From Deroplatys truncata (taxonomy: Eukaryota; Arthropoda; Insecta; Mantodea; Mantidae): DNA of 64,000 nucleotides. A model generated the notes under the pieces. It had not been told where the DNA came from. It worked only from the letters and a program-made list of their open reading frames with translations, and did not search any database. The number at the start of each line of letters is the position of its first letter. Position 1 is the stretch's first letter. Positions 23,261-34,089 of the stretch are shown piece by piece. The stretch spans positions 200,506,565 through 200,570,564 of the forward strand of contig CM060988.1 of the NCBI GenBank assembly GCA_030765065.1, in the 5' to 3' direction. The position numbers were made by a program, and so were the translations under genes.

Positions 23261-23709
23261 TAACACTATAATTAATATAATTATCAATCATCCAAAAAAC
23301 AGCATGCAACATACATGTATTAGTGTATAACAGAATCTCAGAAATAAAAATATTTAACTTTGTTTTGTGATACCAAAGTTTTCGTTGATTGTGTTATAAA
23401 CCTCTTACCACCTTTATTTCACCCAATTCTTTATTCTGTTAATCATGATTTTAAATATTAAATTTCATGTTAAAAATTGTGTCATAAGGGGCATTTTTGG
23501 GACATCTTTGATATTTTGTTTAAAAAAGTCATAATTTGAAAATCATTTTACTCACAAAGACAAAAAGTTATAACACACCTATAAAATATGTAATTCAAGG
23601 TAAAAAAAAAAACTCAAACCAATATGTTACAAACTATACATTCCTTTTTAGACTTCACCGAATGGTCACCTCAGAACATGGAAAGAATTGTGTAAGAGCT
23701 GAATATACC

Positions 23710-23950
23710 AGGTGAGTCACCTAAAATGTCTATGAAACAAAAATACAAATTGAAAAATGGTTTTCATGGGCATGAAGGAAAGGGGAGCATGGGGCTCATT
23801 AAAGTAGATAACATAGATCATTCAAAAAAAAAAAAAAAAAGATTTACAACATAAACTTGTGTTTTTTAAATGAAAATTGCACACTATTTTTGATGCCATT
23901 CATTGATAACATGGAAAATAATTAATGACGTTTGTTAAAGGTCAGTTGTA
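23710..23950 (+). repeat. Unclassified repeat U, plus copy
   Basis: It contains ATGAAACAAAAATACAAATTG, GAAAGGGGAGCATGGGGCTC, ATTTACAACATAAACTTGTG and ATAACATGGAAAATAATTAA (each motif approximate). These recur in the same order, inverted, at 27205-27440. No coding capacity or ends are recognised. Confidence 0.6.
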
Positions 23951-24535
23951 CCCCAAGAAACTGTAACTGAACTTGAACACTTGAGATGCAATGAAGGAGG
24001 TAAACATTTGTTTATTTTCTCTTTGTTGTGATTGGAACCCTTGTATTATATCCAGCATAAAATGGCAACAGTGCAAATAACATTAAGCACAGCTTTTGTC
24101 GCATTGTAAAGGCTGGTTCATGTTTGCACATATTAAACTCTTCACTGTAGGCAGCCGTGACATGAAACAGCCTCTAGTGCTCTCTGTAGTCACAAGCAGA
24201 AAGGTGAAGCTTATGTGCATCCTAACCTCAGATCCTGACACCCACAGATCCATTGGTTCTTCTAATACAAGGCTCCCCTGTAATTTATTTATATGTATCT
24301 CAAAACTGGCTATTGCCTCAAAAACAATGGCAAAAACTACAAAGAACAGCAAAAACCAGTAAAAATTAACAAAGAACAAAAAACAACTTTAATGTATGCA
24401 TTACATTAATAAATGAAAGCTTAGTACAACTAGAGGAATTGGAAATGTAATGGATATGCATTTAGATAAGGTTTACTCTATCAAATTTGGACATTGGCTA
24501 ACCCACATTATGTATTGGAAGCAGGTGAAAAAAAA

Positions 24536-25403
24536 TCTGATGTGTTACACTCACATAACTTTCTCTACTCTTGTACAAACTATTTTTACAAACGCTTATT
24601 TTCCATATGCTCATGTTAATCGAGATATCGAGATGTCAATCTTACTGCTAATTTTCTTCTAGATGCAACGGGAATATGGTAGGTTTTAAGCGATAGTCAA
24701 ATGTTTAAGCGCTGGTTGCTATGTGGCGCATTCCATTCTCTTTGCAAGTCCAGAACATAAAAAAAATGAGTAACGAATTTGAGAAAAAGTATAAGTATTG
24801 GAAAATTTAAGGGAATAACAAGCAATATCTCGAAAACGGTTCACTCAACAAAACAAATGTATATGATATAAATTTTGTATTTTAACGCGATCTACATTTT
24901 TTGTGTAGTAACATTTTGTCTATCTCTTATGGTTTACCAGTTATGCAAAAGTCGTTCACAATAAGAACACTTTTGGAGACATTCCCAGAAAATTCGAGAT
25001 ATGCATTTCATTTGTCATGAAAATACCTTAAACATATGATATTTTAATCAAAATCGTTAGAGCCATTTTTGAGAAAATGAAAATTTTCGAAAAATGTTCC
25101 ATGTAAAGGGTAGTCTGGGGTGGGGGGATTTTCTTGAAAACCTTCGTGTCGCATCTCTGGAAGATACTGAACCTAAATACCAAGTTTGGTGTTTATCCGA
25201 CTGTTCGTTTCTGAGTTATGCTGTTCACAGACACACACACAGACACACAGACACACACACAGACACACACACGGACATGTTTCCAAAAATGCTTTTTTTG
25301 GATTCAGGGAGTCTCAAAACATATATTTCCGGTGAAATCTCGGTATCGAATTTTTGGGTGGAATGCTATACTTCCCCTACTTACTATACGTAGTAGAGAA
25401 AGT
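24536..25403 (+). mobile_element. R-family element inserted in element G
   Basis: An 868-bp copy starting TCTGATGTGTTACACTCACA and ending TACGTAGTAGAGAAAGT. It sits in an A run: host GTGAAAAAAAA to the left and AAAAATACCATTG to the right, compared with GTGAAAAAATATCATTGG in the uninterrupted G copy 2. The microsatellite is ACACACACAGACACACAG-like at 25228-25271. Confidence 0.88.
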
Positions 25404-25479
25404 AAAAATACCATTGTTCAGTTAAAAACAAACAAAATTCCAATGTACAAAATCCCCTTTCCACTTTGTGATCAATATT

Positions 25480-26006
25480 GTGACTTTGTCCAGTTTATCA
25501 ACTGGCACTCAGTTCTCACTGTCATTGTTTCATTTTTATGTTTCAATTCTGTCACTTCACTTCCCTTGTGAGGTAGCCTCTTCATGCCAGACAATTCTCT
25601 CACTCAGGAGTCGAACACAAGACCTCCACAAGCTGTCGTTTTGCCGTTGCACTCGCTGCACGTCACATCAGTAGTCATCAGCCCGTTTGGAGAATTGTTC
25701 TTGATGTTGCCCCAGAAACGCAGTCTCTAACTCGCTCACACCCTTAACTACTCTGTTGCACTCGACTCGATACACACTGCCTTGCAACTGAACTTGACTG
25801 TGCGAGAGTACTCACTCATATAGCCAGCAGAATCTTCTAGAACTACTTTAACACACTTGCTAGAGGATGTAAAGCTTCAAGAAAGTTCTAGTTATCTCCT
25901 GGTAATACACCCATGTTTACGCTGGCAAGCAGCCTTTATCCTGTTTATTCTGATTGTTTGGCACCAATCTCCCAATAACCTTAGGCCATAACTGCTGCAT
26001 CACAAT
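25480..26006 (-). mobile_element. Probable solo LTR inserted in element G
   Basis: About 525 bp absent from the other G copies. On the minus strand it starts TGTGATGCAGCAG and ends GACAAAGTCACA (TG...CA). It carries a TATA/TCAGT core promoter with two heat-shock elements upstream. No coding sequence is seen. The host sequence on either side (CACTTTGTGATC and GATCGATATGAATTCCC) matches element G. The target duplication is unclear. Confidence 0.55.
25787..25888 (-). promoter_or_regulatory. LTR promoter with two perfect heat-shock elements
   Basis: Read on the minus strand: a heat-shock element at 25888-25876 (plus-strand TTCAAGAAAGTTC, alternating TTC/GAA with two-base gaps), a second at 25842-25830 (plus-strand GAATCTTCTAGAA), TATAT at 25822-25818, then TCAGT at 25791-25787, 33 nt from TATA to the initiator A. 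Confidence 0.55.
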
Positions 26007-26804
26007 AAGATCGATATGAATTCCCATTCATTACTGGACTATTGTGAACCAGAATCTTCTATGTTGCATTGCTTCCTGATCTTGGGCTATTGTGAAACAG
26101 CCTTAATAAGTCAGTTACAATTAACTGCAATATGAAGTTGTTGCTTGAGAATTAATGAACACATAGAACTTCAGAATATGCAACTGATAAGCATTTCATT
26201 GTAACTAACGTATCAACTTCACGTTATGATTTTTCAGAATATAATTGACCTATTGTGTGAAGTAGTTATTAGCTCCATGTTTGGGACGCCAAATTTGAAG
26301 TAAGTTTTTTAGCTGGTTTTTGGAAGATGATGCTTAATTGATGCTGGTTACATAATAAATATGTAACTTGAAGATGATTTGCTGTTTTTGTGTAATGTTG
26401 CATAATATATGTTATGTAAACTTAATGATGGTTATGTTTAATAGTTGTTTTGAGCACCATTTTGAATTTAATGCTTACATAATATTATTGTTTGAATTTG
26501 CCTCGGCTGCGTCAGTCTTAATTTAGAGTCAGGATTCTTATACAAGGTGTGTTAATGACAATTATTGTACACGTAACAGAATTAAACTTTTCGATTTTCA
26601 CTTTTATTTTAACTTCTTGCACATATTTATAAACCACTACACTTTTATAAGAACTGTGAGAAACTTTTATACACTCACTTAACGAGTATATCAGTTTTTA
26701 CTAAACGCCCGTAGAGAACACATTTTTCCATCTACACACTATCACATCTTGCCAGGAACTGACTAACCTCAATGGTTAAAACCTTAAGTTTCAGTAATGC
26801 GAGT

Positions 26805-26912
26805 CTCTGATTGGCCAATTTTAGTCCAATAGAATTTCTGTATTTAATTTAAAATTCTTCTTTGCTGTTGATTGGATAATTTTAAAACTGTCACTGAAAT
26901 TACGTCATCGTC
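26805..26912 (-). promoter_or_regulatory. CCAAT/CRE cluster, possible promoter
   Basis: On the minus strand there is a CRE-like TGACGTAA (near 26905), a CCAAT box (ATCCAATCAACAG, near 26870) and another CCAAT inverted pair (ATTGGCCAATCAG, near 26815) within about 100 bp. No clear TATA or gene follows, so this is tentative. Confidence 0.25.
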
Positions 26913-27204
26913 GTTCTAATCATGACCAGTACATTTTCAAATTCCAAACGCATTATTGCCACAAACACCTCATTATTATTCGTTGTTAGCAACCTAAAAT
27001 TTACTATTCTCACAGTTCCTGCATTACTAGAGTATATAAAGCATTCACATAACATTAATAAAACATATTTACAATAAAAATAAGCATTTGAAATGACTGT
27101 TATATACAATTTAAAATAATTATTACATACATATTGTTTCAAGGCGGGCTGTTATTGAATTTACCTATTATTAAATAACAATTGAAATTATTCAGGTATT
27201 AAAA

Positions 27205-27440
27205 CACTGCCTCATGTGATGCAACAAACACCATTCTTAATGTTATTTTCCAAGTTATCAATTGCATAAAAAATAATACTGGGGTTTCCATTTAAAAAAA
27301 CATAAGTTTATGCTGTAAATCATATTTTTGTTACATTTTTAAATGGCCTATTTTAATGAGTCCCTCCCCTGCCTTCGTTGTCTGTGAAAGTCATTTTCCA
27401 ATTTGTATTTTTGTTTCAGAGATATTTGCAGTGAACTCAC
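27205..27440 (-). repeat. Unclassified repeat U, minus copy
   Basis: The reverse complement of 23710-23950 in motif order: AAACAAAAATACAAATTGG, AGGCAGGGGAGGGACTC, GATTTACAGCATAAACTTAT, TTGATAACTTGGAAAATAAC. The two copies are inverted and 3.3 kb apart. Confidence 0.6.
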
Positions 27441-28019
27441 AAGATACACATATTTCAAAATCCACTCCCAGTGTCAATTGTGTACAAGGAATAATGAGGT
27501 AGCACTAAAACTAATGAAGCAAGAAAAAGCTGGGTAATTGTCTCCCAAGCCAAAACAAAACATCCGGGGACAACACAAAGCCAGCCACAGAACCTGCTCA
27601 CAAGCAACATACAAGCTGAGTGAAAGAAACAAACCTTTGTGCTGCTCGTGTTGTTGGTTCCATGTCTACCACCCTGCCAGGTCAAACAAACAGTAAATGT
27701 CAACTAGTGAAACTGCACAAACATCTAAATTATCTAAGATTAGTGATTTGACCCTCATTGTTACCATATGTGATGGAATACCAGTTTAAAACCTGGCAGA
27801 TATAAGGACCATTACAAGAGGAAGTTGTTTTTGTAATGCCGTCAATACCAGAATTTCTATTCCTCTTTACACTGGGTGTCTAATGAATGACACTACTGGC
27901 AGCCTGTCATTTCTCCCTAGATAATACTAACACTGTCAAATAATATGAATATGTTACACTTACATCTATACTAAAACTATTTATAAACAGTTAAACAGTG
28001 TTTGGTAATGCAAACAAAA

Positions 28020-28390
28020 ATTAAGGGAAAAGAAACATGGACACATAAAATCCAAAATATCCTACAGGAGATTAGTTTGGGAGTAATGTGGTTTGATAGG
28101 GAAAGAATGGAAAAGGGTTTTGGAAACAAGTGAAAGCAAGAATAGAGGATACTGAAAAACAGGAATCATGGGCTAATCTTATTAACAAAAGATCTTTGAA
28201 ACTATACAGATCGTTCAAAAATGATTGGGGGAAGAGAAAAATATATTGAAATTTGTGACAAAGCAGGAAGGTAAGGTTTGGCATGGTTTAGAACTGGGGT
28301 AACATACTTAAGTGGGATAACGAATGGATGTATCAAGGGAAAATGTCCAATGTGTGAAGAAGCAGATAACATTCGTTCCACCTCTGGCAA
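28020..28390 (+). mobile_element. LINE C-terminal fragment
   Basis: Plus-strand coding scraps read ERMEKGFWKQVKARIEDTEK, SWANLINKRSLKLYRSFKND, then in another frame LAWFRTGVTYLSGITNGCIK and GKCPMCEEADNIR. The CPxC zinc-knuckle start after WFRTG resembles the C-terminus of the LINE at 30400-31745. Frameshifts make it a pseudogene. Confidence 0.55.
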
Positions 28391-29893
28391 ACTAGCAAAA
28401 GTGCAAAGTAGTGAATCTGCAATAAATATTATAGAATTACACTTTGTATAAGATCTATAGTCTGTGAAAGTATCATATCTGTAGCTTGTTCTGTTTGGCA
28501 GCAATTAGCTTTTCTTTATTTACCAAACTGCATACAATGGGTTTTTGACTATGGAAAAGTAGCAAATCTGTACTTGGCTTAGTTTGCCATAGTCATCACA
28601 ACAATGTTTACTACGACAAAGTAACAAATGTGTCAGATTCATTTGTTAGCCGCTAGCCCTCTGCCTTCTCACTGCGCTGCAAATTAACAAAACCACAACA
28701 ACGTTACCGCAGTTTTGCTAGCGATGTGAGACAACAATCAATTTACAGTTCAAGTTGGTTTATTGCTCAGACATGTTTGTTTTCAACTACTCAAAAGTGG
28801 TGTTTTAATGTTGTAATAGTGGGGTTTTAGTTAGCAGAATCGGTGCATAGGTTCACAAATACATGTGGAAGAATACCCCTACAGCTTGCTTTGGAAAATG
28901 GAGAGCCAAGAAATATTTCATACAGCAGCAACCTTCCTAATATTTCAACATCAACTAGTCCAGCCCCAAGTCTACCAAGCATAACTCGGGTAAGTTATTG
29001 ATATAACCTACTGATAAAATCTTAGTCCTAATTTCTTGATTCTGTATGACCAACAAAATATATAAAGTATAGAAGCAAAATGAAAATAATTGATCAGATA
29101 AATAATAAAACAGTATAAATGTAACAAAATGTAAGTAAAATAAATGACATAATTATAAATTAATATTAAATGTTTAAAATTATCAGATATTCAAAAGAAC
29201 AAGTGAAACAATGTTATCTAGTATTATCACAAAATACGAGTTACAACATTGTTGTGGCAACTTAGCTGGCTCAGATAAGGGTCCCAATTATCAGATGGTT
29301 AAAAAAATAGACGTCTTATCATCATTAATGCATTCACCTGACAGTAAATTTAGGCAAGAGGTTTTGAAGCTTCCAGTACCCACCCTGACAGTGTTTGAAA
29401 GACGTACTTCACCAGTTAAAAAGTTCTCAAGTTGAATACAACCATAATGAACTGTGTAACAATCCAGGCTCACTAACTCAGGTATGATCATTACCAAAGA
29501 AACATAAAAAGTCTGATAAAAAAAAAAAAGAGAACAGAAATATTCAGAGAGCTTGGTATCTGAAGGGACAAACTTATGAAACTGTTAAAGAGAAACAATA
29601 GCAATAGCACTAAAATGTTTGAAAATCCCAAAATGTGTGAATAAGAAAAATCACACATGTTCAAATAAGTTTTCTGCTGAAGAACAGGAAAGTATCTATA
29701 AAGACTTCCAAAATCTAGCTACAGTTTATGAAGAACGCCAGTTTATCAATCACCACGTATCTGAGCAGATCAAAAACGAAAAACTACTGATGGCCCCCCA
29801 AGGAGATGTTATATTAAGAGCTACCCTTATACCAAAGGTAACGATAAGGCTTCTGTGTGCCGTGAATTTTTCCTAGATACGTTTAATATCTCA

Positions 29894-30106
29894 TAAAAAA
29901 GTATTTTGTTTGTTAACAATGCTCTCAATTATCAGGATCATATCAGCACCACCGATGTGCCAGAGTTCTTTTACATGCTAGTAAACCCACTGATATGGGG
30001 TTGTAGCTTTTAAACACACTTAAAAATCATCGGTCTAAGCTGGGCTTGAACCCACGACCTTGGGATCAGAAGGCAGCACTTAACCAACTGAGCCATCCAC
30101 ACCGAC
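29894..30106 (-). mobile_element. tRNA-derived SINE with perfect 10-bp duplication
   Basis: It is flanked by TAATATCTCA on both sides (29884-29893 and 30107-30116). The minus-strand head is tRNA-like: GTGGATGGCTCAGTTGG (A box) and GTCGTGGGTTCAAGCCC (B box). The body is about 130 bp. It interrupts the transposon-like pseudogene between FNIS and QRVCKRS. Confidence 0.88.
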
Positions 30107-30399
30107 TAATATCTCAGAGGGTTTGTAAGAGAAGTGCTACATAAAATAAATAAACAATAAATTTTACTTCCTGAGATGAGAGGGAAACATGAACCAAAGA
30201 ATAAGCTTAAGGTAGAAAATGATAGGTTCATTAGAGAACATATTTTGTCTTTTCCCAGTGTAGAATTACACTATTGTCAGAAGAAAAGTGAATACATGTA
30301 CCCTGAGGCCGCCTAAACATGACGAAAATGTACGAGCTTTACAAAGTGAATTGTTTACTTAACAATTTTCATAGATGACATATTAGAAATATTGTGAAA

Positions 30400-31745
30400 G
30401 AAAAAATCTGCACTGTCCCATAATAGCAAATAGAGAGATACCAGGTTTACTATATGTGGATGATCTTATGGTTGGGACCATAATGGTAAGCAATCAACAA
30501 AATACATGAAGAAGAATGGGGAATTAAAGTAAATATAAATAAATCATAAGTTATTGTATTTAAAAGAGGAAATAAATTAAAAAAAGAAGAGAAATGGCAC
30601 ATGGGGAGGTTTAAAGTTAGAAGTTGTCAAGGAGTTGGATTATTTGGGAGCGAGGATGAGCAGTAATGGTGAATGAGGGGCGCATAGCAGGAAAGTTATG
30701 GCTAAAGGAAAGGCAGCAATGACAGGAGTAAGGATGTGCAAATACAAATTAGAAATGCTGACTAAATGGATGGAAAGAATGTATGAGGCATTGGTTAAAA
30801 GCAAGAACGCTATATGCAGTTGAAATTGGGGGGGGGGGGGTCTGAATTAAGCAGAAAAATAGACCAGAGCTACAGAACATTCTCTAAAGAGCTACTGGGG
30901 TTACCAAGATCAGCACCAGGAGAAGTAGCATTAGTGGAATTAGGAAGAAGAAGAAGAAGAAGAAGAAGAAGAAGAAGAAGAAGAAGAAGAAGAAGAAGAA
31001 GAAGAAGAAGAAGAAGAAGAAGAAGAAGAAGAAGAAGAAGAAGAAGAAGAAGAAGAAGAAGAAGAAGAGAGAGTGATACTGGAAAGGACATTCAAAGTTT
31101 GGTTTAGTTGCCTGAAAAAGGATGAAAAGGAAATCTTAAAGATATGTACGGAACAACAAAAGAGTATGAAAAATAAAAACCTGGTGGATAGGGGTAGAAA
31201 AAACTATGGAGAAGATAGGAATGGAAGCTATTTGGAGTGCAGGAGAAAGAAATAGCAACAGCTTCTGGATAACAGTAAGAAACAGAGTGGAGGACATAGA
31301 AAGACAAGAGATTTGGGGAAGGTTAGAGAATAAAAAACCACTAGGATTCTATAGATTAGTAAAAAGGAAATAGGGAAGAGAAGAGTATGTGGATTATTGT
31401 AATAGAGCTGAAAAAGAAGTATGTGCATGGATGAGGACAGGATCAATGTATCTGAGAGGGCTAAGAGGCAGAAAAAGCAGAACTTGTGAACTATGTGGAG
31501 GTAGTGAAAGCACAGAGCATTATATGACAGAATGCAAAGAATTAGCAGAATGGAGACAAAAAGTATGGGGGAAAAATAGATGGAAAAATAGTAGCCATTA
31601 AAATGTTAACAGAAAAGAAAAATAAGAATATGGGGGAGTTCTTAAGGAAAGTAAAGGAGAAATGGATTAGTAAAGTAAGAGAGATAAGAAAGGTAGAAAA
31701 GCAAACAGAGGAGAGGATAGATTATAGGTGATTAAGGGTAGCAAG
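30400..31745 (+). mobile_element. LINE remnant with RT and zinc-knuckle end
   Basis: Plus-strand pieces: GLLYVDDLMVGT (RT active site, near 30445), VVKELDYLGARMSSNGE (30630), YRTFSKELLGLPRSAPGE (30870), a poly-Arg stretch from an AGA array, then VCAWMRTGSMYLRGLRG and CELCGGSESTEHYMTEC (a CCHC zinc knuckle, 31484-31540). Several frames and stops show it is dead. It lies inside the transposon-like pseudogene. Confidence 0.72.
30944..31069. repeat. (AGA)n array in LINE coding sequence
   Basis: About 42 AGA/GAA triplets without interruption, encoding poly-arginine in the LINE frame between LVELG and ESDTGKDIQSLV. A shorter run of about 11 Gs lies at 30830-30840. Confidence 0.95.
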
Positions 31746-31759
31746 GGCTGCTCAATAAA

Positions 31760-32171
31760 ATGTTAAAACACTCGTCAGCAGATTAAAAACGCTTGTTGCT
31801 CCAATTACTTAAAATTCTATTCGAACATGCTTCGAAGAGACGTGCTCTTCATCCTCAGCGAGCTGGCCGACTGATGTAAACGTCAGGTAACTTCTTCCAC
31901 TTCCTTGTTGCCTTGTTTCTATTGCTCAGTCGTAAGACGTCGTCCATCATTGGTGTTTCAAAATTCATGGCTCGATTTAAAAATGTAATTTAAATCGAGC
32001 CATGAATTTTGAAACACCAATGATGGACGTCTTATGACTGACCAATAGAAAGAGAGGAACACCCGGCAGCTCGCTGAGGAGGAAGAGCACATCTCTTTGA
32101 AACATGTTCAAATAGAATTTTAAGTAAGTGGAGCAACAAGTGTTTTTAATCTGCTGACAGTGTTTTAACAT
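31760..32171. repeat. Large near-palindrome of a terminal repeat
   Basis: Left arm 31760-31981 and right arm about 31990-32171 are inverted copies with a few-base centre (TTTAAA-AATGTAA-TTTAAA-like). Outer ends are TGTTAAAACACT / AGTGTTTTAACA-like, then AGCAGATTAAAAACGCTTGT. Each arm has CTGAGGA, a short stem and GAAGC or GAAAC, the order found at Penelope-like ends, and TGGAGCAACAAG resembles the 45130 Penelope end. The left arm has about 40 extra bases. Confidence 0.7.
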
Positions 32172-33089
32172 CTTACTGACATGCTCCGCTGTTTTAAACA
32201 CTTCATTTTAATCATTAGTTTTATATAAGGGCTGCTCAGCTGAGCTATAAGGCCAGGGTGCCAGGCAAAATGAGCAGCCTAGGTAGAACATAGCTGGCAA
32301 GAAAATCTGTACATACGTTAAGTTAGTTTACAAGTGGAATATTGTAAAAAAGGATTGTGTATAAAAGATGTACAAATAAAGTTCATTTTATTCATTCATT
32401 CAACTTAACAATTTAATAGGTGATGCCTCAGTAGATAGTTTCATTTAGGAGACTGAAGGAAAGAGAAGGAGTGTTGAAATCTCAAGCTACCGTACCTTAT
32501 GGCACATCCTGATAATGATCATGTCAGATAGCTGCAGAGGACAACAAAAAAAGGTGCACTTTGTTTGTATATGTCTAGTAGCAATCAAAAATCATTCCAT
32601 TCATCAAAAGGTATTTATGTCTGCAAAGAACCTCCCAGTGTACATTTCTGAAGGATGTGTTCAAGAGATTAGAAATACACGCAAGAATCCATCACCCTAC
32701 AAGGTTTTTTCATTGGTGCACACTGACTTTATTGACAAAAACAGTTTTACATCTGTTGAAGGTAAAAATCCTTTGCCTTTCCAAAAAGCTGTTTGGTTTT
32801 GCTACAGAAAGGATGAACCAAGCACGGTTCAGATAAAGACTGGTTAGGAAGATAATTGTGTTCAAGAATCAAAGAGGCCACCCATCAGACTCTGAAGACT
32901 GCAAGACTGTGTGCATCTCCGGCAAAACTGAAGGATTTTAAAGGACTTTGCAATGACCTGCACATTCCAAAGGCTTATCATGCATTTTATGAAAAACTTT
33001 CATCATCAGAAACAGTGAGAGATATGGTCTTCAAACCTAATGGATCAGAAGAACCAGATTGAGTAGACTTTAAATTTATTTGTGTATTT

Positions 33090-34085
33090 AAACAAATAAT
33101 GGATGAGGATGGTATAGCGATAGGCTACGCTGATGATACCACGATTGTAGTTACAGGAAAAACAGAACTGGAGGTACAAAGAAGGGCAAATTCCTTACTC
33201 GAAAAAGTTAACAGTCATTTAGCAAGCCTAGGAATGAAATTAAATACAAGTAAAACAGAATGGATGCAAATTAGTCAGAGCAATAAAAATCTGGTAAATA
33301 TTAAGTTACAAATAGGAAAAAAAGAAATTAAGCAGGTAAAGGAAGCAAACTTTTTAGGTTTAGTCATAGACAGTAATTTAAAATGGAAGGGACAGATTGA
33401 AAAAGTCACAAAAAAAATCAACACAGGTATGTATTAAGGCAAACAAATCAAATTTTGGATAAAAAAAGTGCTATACAAGTATATTATGCATTCATACACT
33501 CACATGTAAGTTATGGAATCGTATTATGGGGCTCAGCGCAAAAAACTTTGTTTCTAAGGCTATTCAGATTACAAAAAAAAGCAATACGATTAATATCAGG
33601 AATTCAAAGAACCGAAACATGCAGAAGTGCATTTAGAACGCTAAAGATCCTAACACTACCCTCAATATATATATATGAATGTATTAAACTTACCATAAAA
33701 AGCTGTAATAAACAAAATAAAAATTGCCACATTCACGAGCACAACACTAGGACTAAAGATAACTACTTCAGAAATAGACACAGAGGTACTTTAAACAACA
33801 AATGCATAGAACAGAGTATTAAAGATATATATAATCACCTACCACTACAAATAAAACAGTTAACAAATGAAAAGACAAAACTAAAGGCAACTAAGTCATA
33901 TTTAGTACAAAATTCATTCTACACAATAGATGAGTACAAAGAATTGAATATAAATGCTTTGTAAAATATGGTCGTGTTGCACTTCTCGTTGGTTTTATGC
34001 TAAATTTTTGTATAAATGTTAATGTATATAGATCTTGAATGATCCCTGTAAAATGTATTTACAATGGTAAAAATAAAACTATCAA
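33090..34085 (+). mobile_element. LINE 3' part, recent, one frameshift
   Basis: The 5'-truncated reverse transcriptase starts near IAIGYADDTTIVVTGKTELE (33111) and continues FLGLVIDSNLKWKGQIEKV. A break at about 33437-33455 shifts frame, then AIQVYYAFIHSHVSYGIVLW, LFRLQKKAIRLISGIQRTET and FYTIDEYKELNINAL with a TAA stop at 33962. A 3' tail follows with AAAATAAAACTATCAACTAT. It is the least decayed LINE here, resembling the CR1/Jockey group. Confidence 0.82.
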
Positions 34086-34089
34086 CTAT

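Larger units (their letters stand above)
24107..26106. mobile_element. TIR element G, copy 3, with two inserts
   Basis: The left end is TAAAGGCTGGTTCATG and the right end GGGCTATTGTGAAACAGCCTT. The interior follows copy 2 (35419-36238) except for an R element (24536-25403) and an LTR-like insert (about 25480-26006). Confidence 0.7.
26107..28020. other. MED12 intron, mostly unrecognised
   Basis: Beyond the repeat at 27205-27440 and a promoter-like cluster near 26805-26912, I see only AT-rich sequence and short frames without motifs. Confidence 0.45.
28860..33063 (+). pseudogene. Broken transposon-like protein gene, several pieces
   Basis: Plus-strand pieces follow the order of a protein family that is very common in insect genomes (often annotated as uncharacterised, I believe as DUF7869; the name is tentative). 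They are: CSNKFSAEEQESIYKDFQNL and RQFINHHV (29650-29760); ASVCREFFLDTFNIS (about 29845-29893); QRVCKRSAT (30117); RFIREHILSFPSVELHYCQK (30220-30285); SDSCRGQQKK (32524); LPVYISEGCVQEIRNTRKNP (32634); and KAYHAFYEKL near the end, with a stop at 33060. A SINE, a LINE and a palindromic repeat interrupt it, and stops and shifts are frequent. A GTAAGT after 28988 might be a relic splice donor. Confidence 0.6.

Noticed and set aside
30870-31091. Poly-leucine open frame opposite the AGA array
   Set aside because: It is the complement of a simple triplet repeat in a dead LINE.
32000-32140. Working hammerhead in the palindrome arms
   Set aside because: CTGAGGA, a stem and GAAAC are in order, but the flanking bases cannot form stem I, so I did not list it as a ribozyme.
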